Shown here: positions 17,444 through 29,070 of the stretch, in pieces | Layout: the number at the start of each line of letters is the position of its first letter | Numbering within the stretch: position 1 is the stretch's first letter | Notes under the pieces: generated by a model | Told to the model about the DNA's origin: nothing | Databases searched by the model: none | What the model saw: the letters and a program-made list of their open reading frames with translations, nothing else | Source of the DNA: Streptomyces ruber | GTDB lineage: Bacteria > Actinomycetota > Actinomycetes > Streptomycetales > Streptomycetaceae | DNA: 64,000 nucleotides | Assembly: GCF_014648075.1 (NCBI RefSeq) | Contig: NZ_BMQK01000001.1 | Span: 124,001 to 188,000, forward strand | Reading direction: 5' to 3' | Program-made: the position numbers and the translations under genes

Positions 17444-18964
17444 TTGAGTACGGGATCCGGAGCACACTCCGCCCCCGCACCGGCCACCCACGACTCCCCG
17501 TCCACCCGCGACCCGCTGCCCGCCGACGAACTGCCGGGCATGGTCGAGCCTGAGCCCCAGCGGACACCCGAGCCCGCACCCGAGCTCAAGTCCGAGCCCA
17601 AGCCCAAGCCCTCCCGGCCGTCGTCGGCGGCGTCTTCGTCGTCATCGATGTTCCGTTCGCTGCGCATCCGCAACTACCGGCTGTTCTTCATGGGCCAGGT
17701 CGTCTCCAACACCGGCACCTGGATGCAGCGCATCGCGCAGGACTGGCTGGTGCTCAGCCTCACCGGCTCGTCCACCGCCGTCGGTGTCACCACCGCGCTG
17801 CAGTTCCTGCCGATGCTGCTCTTCGGACTGTACGGCGGTGTCCTCGTCGACCGGCTGCCCAAGCGGCCCACGCTGCTCGGCACCCAGACGGCGATGGGCC
17901 TCACCGGTCTCGCCCTCGCCTTCCTGACGCTCTCCGGACACGTCGAGGTCTGGCACGTGTACGTCGCCGCCTTCGCCGTCGGACTCGCCACGGTCCTCGA
18001 CAACCCGGCCCGTCAGTCCTTCGTCTCCGAGATGGTCGGCCCCGAGCAGCTCCAGAACGCGGTCAGCCTGAACTCGGCCAACTTCCAGTCCGCCCGGCTG
18101 ATCGGCCCCGCCGTCGCCGGTGTGCTGATCACCGGCGTGGGCACCGGCTGGGCGTTCCTGCTCAACGGCCTCTCCTTCATCGCCCCGATCACCGGTCTGC
18201 TCCTGATGCGGGCGCGCGAGCTGCACGTGGTCGAGCGCGCCCCGCGCGGCAAGGGGCAGCTCCGCGAGGGGCTCCGGTACGTCGCCGGGCGACCCGAGCT
18301 GATCTGGACGATCGTGCTGGTCGGGTTCATCGGCACCTTCGGCTTCAACTTCCCGGTGTTCCTCTCCGCCTTCGCCGACGACGTGTTCGCGGCGGGCGCC
18401 GGCTCGTACAGCCTCTTCAACACGCTGATGGCGGTCGGCTCCGTGGCCGGCGCGCTGCTGGCGGCACGGCGCGGCACCTCCCGGATGCGGGTGCTGATCG
18501 CGTCGGCGCTGGCGTTCGGCGCCGTGGAGGTCGTGGCGGCCGTGACGCCGTCGCTGTGGCTGTTCGCGGTGCTCATGGTGCCGATCGGGATGTTCGGCAT
18601 GACCGTCAACGTCACCGCCAACACCAGCATCCAGATGACCACGGACCCCGCGATGCGCGGCCGTGTCATGGCGCTCTACATGATGGTCTTCCTCGGCGGT
18701 ACGCCGGTGGGCGCGCCGATCGTCGGCTGGGTCACGGACGCGTACGGGCCGCAGGTCGGCCTCGCCGCGGGCGGACTGGTCTCGCTCGTCGCGGCGGCCG
18801 TGGTGGGCCTGGTGCTGACGCGCGCCGGCGGGCTGCGGCTGTCGGTCGGCTGGCACCACGGGCACCCTCGGGTGCGGTTCGTCCCGCAGTCCCGGAGCGA
18901 GGAGCCCCGGGGTGCGGGCGCCGAGGGGCAGCGGACCGAAGAACTGGTGACGGCCGCCAGGTGA
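17444..18964 (+). CDS. MFS exporter of the EntS/MFS_3 type
   Basis: 506 residues. A Pro/Ser/Glu-rich cytosolic leader of about 70 residues (with EPKPKPS repeats) precedes a 12-helix core starting FRSLRIRNYRLFFMGQVVSNTGTWMQ, the hallmark of the MFS_3/EntS group. The motif-A-like loop YGGVLVDRLPKRPTLL and DNPARQSFVSEMVGPEQLQNAVSLNSA are conserved in that family. Members export siderophores or drugs. The TTG at 17444 is fixed by the strong AAGGAGG site 10 nt upstream. It is probably controlled by the MarR gene just upstream. Confidence 0.85.
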   Translation: MSTGSGAHSAPAPATHDSPSTRDPLPADELPGMVEPEPQRTPEPAPELKSEPKPKPSRPSSAASSSSSMFRSLRIRNYRLFFMGQVVSNTGTWMQRIAQDWLVLSLTGSSTAVGVTTALQFLPMLLFGLYGGVLVDRLPKRPTLLGTQTAMGLTGLALAFLTLSGHVEVWHVYVAAFAVGLATVLDNPARQSFVSEMVGPEQLQNAVSLNSANFQSARLIGPAVAGVLITGVGTGWAFLLNGLSFIAPITGLLLMRARELHVVERAPRGKGQLREGLRYVAGRPELIWTIVLVGFIGTFGFNFPVFLSAFADDVFAAGAGSYSLFNTLMAVGSVAGALLAARRGTSRMRVLIASALAFGAVEVVAAVTPSLWLFAVLMVPIGMFGMTVNVTANTSIQMTTDPAMRGRVMALYMMVFLGGTPVGAPIVGWVTDAYGPQVGLAAGGLVSLVAAAVVGLVLTRAGGLRLSVGWHHGHPRVRFVPQSRSEEPRGAGAEGQRTEELVTAAR

Positions 18965-18994
18965 CGTGCCACCCGGACCGGGGAGGGTGACGGC

Positions 18995-19588
18995 ATGAGA
19001 CTGTTCGCGGCCGTGCTGCCGCCCTCCGAGGTGACCGAAGAGCTCGTCCCCGCCGTCGCCGCGCTGAGACGGCTCCCCGGGGCCGGCCGGCTGCGCTGGG
19101 CGGACCGGGCGAACTGGCACTTCACGCTCGCCTTCTACGGCGAGGTCGGCGACGGCGTGGTGGCCGAGCTGTCGGAGCGGCTGGAGCGTGCCGCCCGGCG
19201 CACCGACGCGTTCCCCCTGGCGCTCCGGGGCGGCGGGCAGTTCGGGCAGGGGCGCGCGCTGTGGGTGGGCGCCGGGGGCGACGTACGGACCCTGCGGCTG
19301 CTGGCCGAACGCGCGGAGGCGGCGGCGCGGAAGGCGGGCGTGCCGATGGAGGGACACCGCAGGTACCGGGCCCATCTGACGCTGGCCCGCAGCCGGGAGC
19401 CGTTCGACGTGCGGCCGTACGTCGATCGGCTCGACGCCTTCGCGGGCCGTACCTGGACGGTCGGCGAGCTGGCCCTCGTCCGCAGCAACCTGCCGAGGTC
19501 CGGGGTGCCGGGGGAGCGCCCCCGGTACGAGACGGTGGCGAGCTGGGACCTGGGGGCGGGCGCCGGGGGCGCCGGGGCGTCCGGCTAA
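18995..19588 (+). CDS. thpR: RNA 2',3'-cyclic phosphodiesterase ThpR
   Basis: 197 residues of the 2H phosphoesterase family. The two catalytic HxTx motifs are HFTL (residues 47-50, after DRANW) and HLTL (near residue 127, after RYRA), in the spacing typical of ThpR/LigT. The enzyme opens 2',3'-cyclic phosphates to 2'-phosphates and has RNA ligase-like activity in vitro. The start RLFAAVLPP is typical. A low-complexity [11 protein letters not shown] tail ends it. It follows the MFS gene by 30 bp and may be in the same transcript. Confidence 0.88.
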   Translation: MRLFAAVLPPSEVTEELVPAVAALRRLPGAGRLRWADRANWHFTLAFYGEVGDGVVAELSERLERAARRTDAFPLALRGGGQFGQGRALWVGAGGDVRTLRLLAERAEAAARKAGVPMEGHRRYRAHLTLARSREPFDVRPYVDRLDAFAGRTWTVGELALVRSNLPRSGVPGERPRYETVASWDLGAGAGGAGASG

Positions 19589-19598
19589 CCTCGGTGAC

Positions 19599-19688
19599 GT
19601 GGACCCGAAGACCAGGAACCGGATCATGGCCGGTGCGCTCGTGCTGATGTTCGCCGTGGTGGCCGTGGCGGCCGCGCTCGGCAGGTGA
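19599..19688 (+). CDS. 29-residue single-helix membrane microprotein
   Basis: A GTG-started open frame encodes a 29-residue product: a basic MDPKTRNR head, one membrane helix (IMAGALVLMFAVVAVAAALG) and Arg at the end. The composition is what a genuine small membrane protein would show and differs from random GC-rich frames. It begins 10 bp after thpR, so translational coupling is plausible; the ribosome site is weak (GGTGAC). Function unknown. Confidence 0.55.
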   Translation: MDPKTRNRIMAGALVLMFAVVAVAAALGR

Positions 19689-19730
19689 GCCGATCGCGAC
19701 CGCCACGCTCCTCAAGACGCGTACGCGCCG

Positions 19731-20723
19731 TTACCAGGCGAACGCCTCCGGAGACGGCCCCGGCCCCGGGAAGATCTCGTCCAGGCCGGTGAGCACCTCC
19801 TCGCTCAGCTCCAGCTCCACGGCGCGGAGCGCGGACTCCAGCTGCTCGGCGGTGCGCGGACCCACGATGGGACCCGTCACGCCCGGCCGGGTGAGCAGCC
19901 AGGCCAGGGCCGCCTCGCCGGGCTCGATGCCGTGCTTGGCCAGCAGGTCCTCGTAACGCTGGACCTGCTCGCGGGCGGCGGGGTCGGCGAGCGTGTCGGC
20001 GGCCCGGCCGGAGGCCCGTCGTCCGCCCTCGGCCTGCTTCCTCAGCACGCCGCCGAGCAGCCCGCCGTGCAGCGGCGACCAGGGGATGACCCCGAGGCCG
20101 TACTCCTGGGCGGCCGGGACGACCTCCATCTCGGCGCGGCGCTCGGCGAGGTTGTAGAGGCACTGCTCGCTGACGAGGCCGATGGTGCCGCCCCGGCGGG
20201 CGGCGATCTCGTTGGCCTGGGCGATCTTGTAGCCGGGGAAGTTGCTGGAGCCGACGTACAGGATCTTGCCCTGCTGGACCAGGACGTCGATGGCCTGCCA
20301 GATCTCCTCGAAGGGGGTCGAGCGGTCCACGTGGTGGAACTGGTAGAGGTCGATGTAGTCGGTCTGCAGCCGCTTGAGGCTGGCGTCGACGGCCCGCCGG
20401 ATGTTGAGGGCGGAGAGCTTGTCGTGGTTGGGCCAGGCCTCGCCGTCGGCGCCCATGTTGCCGTAGACCTTGGTGGCGAGGACGACCTTGTCGCGGCGGT
20501 CACCGCCCTTGGCGAACCAGTCGCCGATGATCGACTCGGTACGGCCCTTGTTCTCGCCCCAGCCGTAGACGTTGGCCGTGTCGAAGAAGTTGATGCCCGC
20601 GTCCAGCGCGGCGTCCATGATCGCGTGGCTGTCGGCCTCGTCGGTCTGCGGACCGAAGTTCATGGTGCCCAGCACCAGTCGGCTGACCTTGAGTCCCGTG
20701 CGTCCGAGCTGCGTGTACTTCAT
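19731..20723 (-). CDS. Aldo/keto reductase
   Basis: 330 residues, TIM-barrel aldo/keto reductase. The catalytic tetrad can be read: Asp and Tyr in FFDTANVYGWGENKG (residues about 49-63), Lys in VVLATKVYG, His in YQFHHVDRS. The C-terminal NADPH site includes TRPGVTGPIVGPRTAEQLESAL. It resembles the YajO/IolS-type NADPH reductases of unassigned physiological substrate. The ATG at 20723 is chosen over a GTG two codons upstream. It is convergent with the thpR/microprotein transcript and lies 47 bp downstream of the Uma2 gene. Confidence 0.87.
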   Translation of the reverse strand: MKYTQLGRTGLKVSRLVLGTMNFGPQTDEADSHAIMDAALDAGINFFDTANVYGWGENKGRTESIIGDWFAKGGDRRDKVVLATKVYGNMGADGEAWPNHDKLSALNIRRAVDASLKRLQTDYIDLYQFHHVDRSTPFEEIWQAIDVLVQQGKILYVGSSNFPGYKIAQANEIAARRGGTIGLVSEQCLYNLAERRAEMEVVPAAQEYGLGVIPWSPLHGGLLGGVLRKQAEGGRRASGRAADTLADPAAREQVQRYEDLLAKHGIEPGEAALAWLLTRPGVTGPIVGPRTAEQLESALRAVELELSEEVLTGLDEIFPGPGPSPEAFAW

Positions 20724-20770
20724 GGTCACCAGCCAACGGGTTGGAGTGCGCTCCAGGCAAGGGGACGCGA

Positions 20771-21358
20771 TCAGTCGCGGGGGAACTCGTCGGTCTTGAG
20801 GGTGAGCCCGACCACGGTGCCGGTGAGGTCGACGTCGTCGCCGAAGGTGACGATGGTCTCGGTGGCGTAGTCGCCGTCCTTGGGGTGGATGTAGAGGTGA
20901 CAGCGGCGCTGGTACGGGTCGGCGATGAGGAGGACGGGGACCTCGGCGGTGGCGTAGGCCGCCTTCTTCGGGCCGTAGTCGTTCGCCGCGGTGCCCTTGG
21001 AGATCACTTCGGCGACGAACTCGACGTCCTCGTGGCGCCAGTGGCCGCTGTCCGTCGTGTCGGCGCCCTCGGTCACCAACGTGATGTCGGTCGCGAATCC
21101 GTTGAGGTGCCCCGGGTAGTCGATGCGCACGTCCGACAGCAGACGCTTGCGGGGGTACTTGGTCCGCAGCTGTTCGACGATGTCCAGGATGATGTGCCAG
21201 TGGGTGCCCCGCTGCGGCGACATGAAGACGGTCCCCTCGACGATCTCGACCTTGTATCCCTCGGGGACGGGCATCTTCTCGAGCCGCTCGAACATCTCGT
21301 CGAGCTCACTCGTGTTGTCGCTCTCGGCCATCGTGATCCTGTCTTCGAGGACGGTCAT
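20771..21358 (-). CDS. Uma2-family (DUF820) restriction-endonuclease-like protein
   Basis: 195 residues with the PD-(D/E)xK-like Uma2 fold: YKVEIVEGTVFMSP, then DVRIDYPGHLNGFATDITLV, DVEFVAEVISKGTAANDYGPKKAAYA (the E-V-I-S-K segment carries the catalytic Glu and Lys) and VLLIADPYQRRCHLY. Streptomyces genomes carry many copies, whose role is unknown. The ATG at 21358 has GGAGGAGC upstream. It is not obviously paired with a neighbour. Confidence 0.85.
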   Translation of the reverse strand: MTVLEDRITMAESDNTSELDEMFERLEKMPVPEGYKVEIVEGTVFMSPQRGTHWHIILDIVEQLRTKYPRKRLLSDVRIDYPGHLNGFATDITLVTEGADTTDSGHWRHEDVEFVAEVISKGTAANDYGPKKAAYATAEVPVLLIADPYQRRCHLYIHPKDGDYATETIVTFGDDVDLTGTVVGLTLKTDEFPRD

Positions 21359-21444
21359 CGTGGCGCTCCTCCCCGGCCGCGTCTCGATCGAACGGGGCCG
21401 CGCGGTACAACGATACGCACGGTCACCGGGTTGCGTACGGACCG

Positions 21445-22122
21445 CTACCGCGGCTCGTACGGTTCCCCCAGCCCCCACGCCTGGTACATCGCCTCCGCGA
21501 ACGCCGCCGCGATCCGGTGCTCGCCGTTCGCGTTCGGGTGGGTGCCGTCGTAGGTGTCGTGGTGGATGTCGTACGCCGGGTCGGGGGAGGCGAGGAGCAG
21601 CGGGGAGCGGGGCTCGTCCAGGTCGGCGGCGGCCTTGGCGAGGAGCTCGTTGAAGCGGGCGACCTCGGCGGCGAACGCGGCGTCCGTCGTGGCGCGCACG
21701 TTCGGGGTCACCGGCAGCAGGACCATGTGGATGCGCGGGTTCGCCTCGCGGGCGTTGGCCACGAAGGCGCGGACGTTCTCCGCCGTCTGCTCGGCGTCGG
21801 TGTAGAAGCCCAGGTCGATCAGGCCGAGGGAGACCAGGAGGACGTCCGCGCGGCAGCTCCGTACGGCGTCGGCGATCAGGGGTGCCATGTGGCACCAGCC
21901 CTCGCCCCAGCCGGCCAGGTGGGCGCGGGGGAAGTCGGGGTCGGCGTAGTCGTACGAGACCGGGGCGTCCGCGGCCTTGTCGTAGAGCGTCTCGCGCGGG
22001 CCGACGATGCGGAACGGCCCTCCGTAGGTGTCCCGCAGGTGCTGCCACACGCGGTAGCGCCAGGTGTGGTCACCCGCGCTGCCGATCGTCGTGCTGTCAC
22101 CGACGGGCATGAATCTGAGCAT
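21445..22122 (-). CDS. SGNH/GDSL-family hydrolase
   Basis: 225 residues. Block I PVGDSTTIG carries the nucleophile Ser, the oxyanion Gly and Asn blocks fall in SLGLIDLGF and VTPN, and block V DGTHPNANGEH carries the Asp-x-x-His pair. No signal peptide is seen, so it is probably cytosolic. The family cleaves acyl or acetyl esters; the substrate is unknown. It lies 86 bp upstream of the Uma2 gene and is divergent from the secreted propeller protein. Confidence 0.85.
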   Translation of the reverse strand: MLRFMPVGDSTTIGSAGDHTWRYRVWQHLRDTYGGPFRIVGPRETLYDKAADAPVSYDYADPDFPRAHLAGWGEGWCHMAPLIADAVRSCRADVLLVSLGLIDLGFYTDAEQTAENVRAFVANAREANPRIHMVLLPVTPNVRATTDAAFAAEVARFNELLAKAAADLDEPRSPLLLASPDPAYDIHHDTYDGTHPNANGEHRIAAAFAEAMYQAWGLGEPYEPR

Positions 22123-22206
22123 CGGGCCATCATCCCGGATGAGGCGGCCGGACGGAGAGGCCGGATGGGGACGGCGTGTGCCGCGCCGTGATGGCAGGCT
22201 GGGGGC

Positions 22207-23196
22207 ATGCGCCGTCGATCACTGCCGTTGCTCGCGGGCCTCGCCGGGCTCCTCCTCGCCGCCGCCGGGACCGCGCCCGCGGCCGCCGACGCGGAGCGGT
22301 TCACCATCGAGGACCCGAGGATCTCGGAGTCCAGCGGCCTCGCCGCCTCCCGTCTGCACCCCGGTGTCTACTGGACCCACAACGACAGCGACGACGGGCC
22401 CTACCTGTACGCGGTCGACAGTGCCACCGGGAAGACCGTCGCCACCGTCACCATGAGCGGCGTGGGCGAGCCGCGCGACGTCGAGGCGATCTCCATCGGG
22501 CCGGGGAACGAGATCTACGTCGGTGACATCGGCGACAACCTCGACGGCGGCTGGGACCACGTCTGGATCTACGAGCTGCCCGAGCCGAAGGAGCTGACGG
22601 ACCGGACGGTCCGTGCCACGCAGTACGTCGTCCAGTACGCCGACGGCGCCCGGGACGCCGAGTCGCTGATGGTGCACCCGAAGACGGGCCGCGTCTACAT
22701 CGCCGACAAGAAGAAGGCGGGCGGCTCGCTGTACGAGGGACCCGAGACCCTCTCCCCGAGCGGCGTCAACGTCTTCCGCAGGATCGCCCCGGTCGACCTC
22801 TGGGCCACCGACGGGGCGTTCTCCCCGAACGGGGAACAGCTAGCCGTGCGCGGGTACTTCGGCGGCATCGCGTACGACTGGAACGGCGGGAGGATCGAGG
22901 AGAGCGGGAGGCTCAGCGTCCCGCTGCAGCGGCAGGGGGAGTCGATGACCTACACCCCCGACGGGAAACAGATCATGTACGGCAGCGAGGGGTCGGGAAG
23001 CTCGGTGGAGCCGCGGCCGGCGCCGGACGGGGGAGAGGTGTCCGCGTCGCCCTCCCCGGGCGAGGGGTCGACGCGGGCCGGTGAGGGCGGCGGGGAGGCC
23101 GGAACCTCGAAGGGCGTGCAGGTCGGTGTGCTGGCCGTCGCCGCCGTCATAGCGGTCGTGTGGGGGATGGGGCGGCTGCGGCGCCGGTCGTCGTGA
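22207..23196 (+). CDS. Secreted, C-terminally anchored beta-propeller-like protein
   Basis: 329 residues: a signal peptide (LPLLAGLAGLLLAAAGTAPAAA), a domain of repeated beta blades (GVYWTHNDSDDGPYLYAVDSATG, IYVGDIGDNLDGGWDHVWIYELP, RVYIADKKK, SMTYTPDGKQIMYGSEG), then a Ser/Gly/Glu/Pro-rich stalk of about 45 residues, a single membrane helix (GVQVGVLAVAAVIAVVWGMG) and a short basic tail. This is a surface protein attached by its C-terminal helix. Ligand unknown; an esterase-like or sensing role has no support here. It is convergent with the TetR gene without intervening space. Confidence 0.78.
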   Translation: MRRRSLPLLAGLAGLLLAAAGTAPAAADAERFTIEDPRISESSGLAASRLHPGVYWTHNDSDDGPYLYAVDSATGKTVATVTMSGVGEPRDVEAISIGPGNEIYVGDIGDNLDGGWDHVWIYELPEPKELTDRTVRATQYVVQYADGARDAESLMVHPKTGRVYIADKKKAGGSLYEGPETLSPSGVNVFRRIAPVDLWATDGAFSPNGEQLAVRGYFGGIAYDWNGGRIEESGRLSVPLQRQGESMTYTPDGKQIMYGSEGSGSSVEPRPAPDGGEVSASPSPGEGSTRAGEGGGEAGTSKGVQVGVLAVAAVIAVVWGMGRLRRRSS

Positions 23197-23997
23197 TCAC
23201 GCCTCGTCGTGTTTCCTGCCGCGCTCCTCGCCGCGCCGGGTGACCAGCACCTCGAGCCCGTCCAGGATGCGCTGCAGGCCGAACTCGAAGTGGTCGAAGT
23301 CGGGGCCGAAGGTGTCGTCGGACAGTGAGGCCATGACCGGGTAGCGGCCCGACGTCATGGCCTTTTCCAGCACGGGCTCCTGCGCCTGCCAGAACTCCGC
23401 GTCGGTCAGGCCGGTCCGGCGCTCCGCGTCCTGCGCGTACAGCTGGGTGCGCGCGGCCCCGGCGACGTACCCGTCGACCATGATGAGCACCGACACCAGC
23501 TCCGGGTCGGTGAGGCCCATGGGCTTGATGTACGCGAGCACCGCCTCCATGGTGTCGAGTGCGCTCGGGCCGAGGACCGGGCGGGTCTGGTTGATCTGGA
23601 GCAGCCAGGGGTGACGGCGGTGGAGGGCCAGGGAGGCGTGGGCCATGGCCTCCAGGGCCCCGCGCCAGCTGCCGTCGTGCCGGGTGACCGGGTTGGCGTC
23701 GAGGCTCTGCACCCGGTCGAGCATCAGGTCCAGCAGCTCCGCCTTGCCGGGCACGTAGCGGTAGAGGGACATCGTTCCGGTGCCGAGTTCGGTGGCGATC
23801 CGGCGCATCGACACCGCCTCCAGACCCTCCGCGTCCGCGACCCGGACGGCCGCTTCCACGATCTGGTCCAGGGTCAGCCCCGGCTTGGGACCGCGGCTGG
23901 GGCGTTTCCCGGTGTCCCAGAGCAGTTCGAGGGTGCGCGCGATATCGCCGCTGCCACTGGTCTCCGTACCGCCCGTGCCCTTGGTGCCACTGCTCAT
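23197..23997 (-). CDS. TetR-family repressor of the adjacent ABC exporter
   Basis: 266 residues. The HTH is LDQIVEAAVRVADAEGLEAVSMRRIATELGTGTMSLYRYVPGKAELLDLMLD (residues about 43-95), followed by a long TetR_C_1-like ligand domain as in the tetracycline and anthracycline repressors. It is transcribed divergently from a DrrA/DrrB-type exporter, and two GTAC-based palindromes lie between the genes (24029-24043 and 24054-24068). It very likely represses both its own gene and the exporter until a drug-like ligand binds. The ligand is not predictable. Confidence 0.88.
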   Translation of the reverse strand: MSSGTKGTGGTETSGSGDIARTLELLWDTGKRPSRGPKPGLTLDQIVEAAVRVADAEGLEAVSMRRIATELGTGTMSLYRYVPGKAELLDLMLDRVQSLDANPVTRHDGSWRGALEAMAHASLALHRRHPWLLQINQTRPVLGPSALDTMEAVLAYIKPMGLTDPELVSVLIMVDGYVAGAARTQLYAQDAERRTGLTDAEFWQAQEPVLEKAMTSGRYPVMASLSDDTFGPDFDHFEFGLQRILDGLEVLVTRRGEERGRKHDEA

Positions 23998-24028
23998 GGA
24001 CCTGAGGGTAATCGGTCGCGCGGAAACT

Positions 24029-24043
24029 GAGTACGGTGTACTC
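24029..24043. promoter_or_regulatory. TetR operator 1
   Basis: GAGTAC and GTACTC form a perfect 6-bp inverted repeat with spacer GGT in the divergent tetR/ABC region. It shares the core GTAC-GGY-GTAC with operator 2, whose centre lies 25 bp away. Confidence 0.72.
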
Positions 24044-24053
24044 TCAGCGAAAT

Positions 24054-24068
24054 GGGTACGGCGTACCC
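24054..24068. promoter_or_regulatory. TetR operator 2
   Basis: GGGTAC and GTACCC flank GGC; with the neighbouring T and A the arms extend to 7 bp (TGGGTAC/GTACCCA). It lies 40 bp upstream of the exporter ATG and is the stronger of the two palindromes. Confidence 0.72.
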
Positions 24069-24108
24069 AGTTCGCATGCCCGGGGTGGAACAAGGGGGAG
24101 AGAACGTC

Positions 24109-25089
24109 ATGACGGACGACGGCTACGCGGTGCGGGCCGAGGGACTGGTGAAGCGGTACGGGGAGAAGCGGGCGCTGGACGGCTTCGACCTGACGGTGCG
24201 CGAGGGCACGGTGCACGGCCTGCTGGGGCCGAACGGCGCGGGCAAGACCACCGCCGTGCGCATCCTGGCCACGCTGCTGCGGCTGGACGGTGGCCGGGCC
24301 ACGGTGGCCGGGCTCGACGTGGCGCGGCAGGCGCAGGAGGTGCGGGCGCGGATCGGGCTGACCGGGCAGTACGCGGCCGTGGACGAGGTGCTGACGGGGC
24401 GGCAGAACCTGGAGATGTTCGGCCGGCTGTTCCATCTGGGCGGCAGGCGGGCCCGGCTGCGGGCGGGCGAGCTGCTGGAACAGTTCCGGCTGACCGACGC
24501 GGCGGACAAGGGGGTCGGGAAGTACAGCGGCGGCATGCGGCGCCGGCTGGACCTCGCCGCCTCGATGATCCTCACCCCGGCCGTCCTCTTCCTCGACGAG
24601 CCGACGACCGGTCTCGACCCGCGCAGCCGGGGCGAGGTCTGGGACTCCGTACGGGACCTGGTGGCGGGCGGTACGACCGTGCTGCTGACCACGCAGTACC
24701 TGGACGAGGCCGACAGGCTGGCCTCCCGGATCACCGTGCTCGACCAGGGGCGGGCCATCGCGGACGACACCCCGGACGGGCTGAAGAACACGGTGGGCGG
24801 CGACCGCATCGAAATCGTCGTCGCCGAGCGGGCCGACATCCCGCGCGCGGTGAAGGTCCTCGCCCGGGTCGCGGACGGCGAACCGGAGACGGACGAGACC
24901 GAACTGCGCGTCCACGCGCCGGTCGCCGACCGGGTGGCGGCCCTGACGGAGGCGGCACGGACCCTCCAGGACGAGGGCATCGCGGCCGAGGACATCGGGC
25001 TGCGCAGGCCGAGCCTGGACGACGTGTTCCTGCGCCTGACCGGACACCGCACGGAGCGGACGGAGACCGGGAAGGAGACGGCGGCGTGA
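24109..25089 (+). CDS. DrrA-type ABC exporter ATP-binding protein
   Basis: 326 residues with every ABC motif: Walker [10 protein letters not shown], signature [12 protein letters not shown], Walker [14 protein letters not shown], switch His replaced by Gln in [11 protein letters not shown] as is normal in DrrA. The C-terminal extension ending [14 protein letters not shown] is the DrrA/CcmA regulatory tail. It powers an exporter with the overlapping permease gene; relatives give resistance to anthracyclines and other self-produced drugs. The ATG at 24109 follows GGGGGAGAG; an in-frame ATG at 24052 lies within operator DNA and is unlikely. Confidence 0.88.
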   Translation: MTDDGYAVRAEGLVKRYGEKRALDGFDLTVREGTVHGLLGPNGAGKTTAVRILATLLRLDGGRATVAGLDVARQAQEVRARIGLTGQYAAVDEVLTGRQNLEMFGRLFHLGGRRARLRAGELLEQFRLTDAADKGVGKYSGGMRRRLDLAASMILTPAVLFLDEPTTGLDPRSRGEVWDSVRDLVAGGTTVLLTTQYLDEADRLASRITVLDQGRAIADDTPDGLKNTVGGDRIEIVVAERADIPRAVKVLARVADGEPETDETELRVHAPVADRVAALTEAARTLQDEGIAAEDIGLRRPSLDDVFLRLTGHRTERTETGKETAA

Positions 25090-25907
25090 CCACGGTGGAT
25101 CTCTCCGGGCGGCCGGCACACGGCCGCGTGTACTGGGTCCTGGCGGACTGCTGGAACGTCGTGCGCCGCGGCCTGACCCACTACCAGCGCCAGCCGGCCA
25201 ACATCCTGTGGGCACTGGGCTTCCCGATCGTCTCCGTCCTCCTGTACGGCTACGTCTTCGGTAGCGCGATGCGGGTGCCGGGCGGCGGGGACTACAAGGA
25301 CTTCCTGATGCCGGGCATGTTCGTGATGTCGATGGCCTTCGGCTTCATCAACACCGCGACGCTCGTGGTGCACGACTCCACCAAGGGTGTCACCGACCGC
25401 TTCCGGTCCATGCCGATGGCCTCCTCGGCGGTGGTCGCCGGGCGCGGGGTGACGGATCTGGTCCTGGCCTGTGCGGAGCTGCTCATCATGATGGGCACCG
25501 CGTTCGCCATGGGCTGGCGGCCGGACGGCGGCTGGGCCTTCCTCGCGGCCTTCGGCCTGCTCCTCTGGCTGCGGATCGCCCTGATCTGGGTCGGGGTGTG
25601 GCTGGGCTTCCTGGTGCCCAACCCGGAGGCGGCGGGCAACCTGTTCGCGGTCGCCATGCCGCTGACGATGATCTCCAGCATCTTCGTGGCACCCCAGCTG
25701 ATGCCGGACTGGCTGGGCTTCGTCGCCGCCTGGAACCCCATCTCCTCCACGGCCGCGGCGACCCGTGAGCTGTTCGGCACGCCGGTGGGCGGCGGTGACG
25801 GGTGGATCGAGCAGCATGCCCTGCTGATGGCGTGGGTGTGGCCGCTGATCCTGACGGTGGTGTTCCTGCCGCTCGCGGTGCGCAGGTTCCAGAAGCTCAG
25901 CCGCTAG
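25086..25907 (+). CDS. DrrB-type ABC-2 permease
   Basis: 273 residues, ABC-2 membrane protein with six predicted helices (for example [49 protein letters not shown], a final helix before the C-terminal RRFQKLSR). The [17 protein letters not shown] loop and [26 protein letters not shown] are conserved in daunorubicin-type exporters. Its GTG overlaps the ATPase stop (GTGA), so the subunits are made in equal amount. A bidirectional terminator follows at 25917-25948. Confidence 0.87.
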   Translation: MTTVDLSGRPAHGRVYWVLADCWNVVRRGLTHYQRQPANILWALGFPIVSVLLYGYVFGSAMRVPGGGDYKDFLMPGMFVMSMAFGFINTATLVVHDSTKGVTDRFRSMPMASSAVVAGRGVTDLVLACAELLIMMGTAFAMGWRPDGGWAFLAAFGLLLWLRIALIWVGVWLGFLVPNPEAAGNLFAVAMPLTMISSIFVAPQLMPDWLGFVAAWNPISSTAAATRELFGTPVGGGDGWIEQHALLMAWVWPLILTVVFLPLAVRRFQKLSR

Positions 25908-25916
25908 ACGAACGGG

Positions 25917-25948
25917 AAGGGGCGCCCGGTGAGGTCCGGGCGCCCCTT
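25917..25948. terminator. Bidirectional hairpin terminator
   Basis: Arms AAGGGGCGCCCGG (25917-25929) and CCGGGCGCCCCTT (25936-25948) are perfectly complementary around a 6-nt loop and are followed by TTTCGTT on the + strand. It lies between the convergent drrB-like and serC genes and can serve both. Confidence 0.85.
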
Positions 25949-25967
25949 TCGTTCCGTACGGGCGTGG

Positions 25968-28449
<2,482 letters not shown>

Positions 28450-28450
<1 letters not shown>

Positions 28451-29070
28451 TACACCAGCTCCTGACGAGAGGGTCGGACGCGGTCGGCGGCGTGCAGCGT
28501 GTGCACGTGCTCGACCAGGGTGATCAGGACCAGCTTGCTGGACTCCCGGGAGCGCGCGTCGCAGGAGACGAGCGGGACGTGCGGGTCCAGGTCGAGGGCC
28601 TCGCGGACCTGCTCCGGGGTGAAGCTCGGGCCGCCGAAGTCGTTGACGGCGACGACGAACGGCGTGCCGTGCTTCTCCAGCCGGTCGATGGCGTACCAGG
28701 AGTCGTCGATCCGCCGGGTGTCGACGAGGACGACCGCGCCCAGCGTGCCGGAGAACAGCCGGTCCCACAGGAACCAGAAACGCTCCTGGCCGGGCGCGCC
28801 GAACAGGTACAGCACATTGCGGGCGTCGAGCGTGATGCGCCCGAAGTCGAACGCGACCGTGGTGGCGGTCTTGGTCGTCACGCCGGTCAGGTCGTCCACG
28901 GCCGCGCCGGCCTGCGTCATCGTCTCCTCGGTGGCGAGGGGACGGATCTCGCTGACCGAGCGGACCAGCGTCGTCTTGCCGACGCCGAAGCCGCCCACGA
29001 CCACGATCTTGAGACCATTGCTGGCCGACGCGCCGAGCGGCGCGCTGGCTCTAGAGGTTGCGGAGTCCAA
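28450..29070 (-). CDS. cvnD: Conservon small GTPase CvnD
   Basis: 206 residues, Ras-like GTPase. P-loop VVVGGFGVGKTTLV (residues about 23-36), switch-II/G3 equivalent LFGAPGQERFWF, G4 region VVAVNDFGG, where NDF stands in place of NKxD. In conservons of S. coelicolor CvnA-D associate at the membrane like a G-protein-coupled receptor system. The start is TTG at 29070, inside the end of cvnC (20-bp overlap), which gives the opening residues MDSATS similar to relatives starting MDxAS. Stop and the next ATG overlap by one base. Confidence 0.9.
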
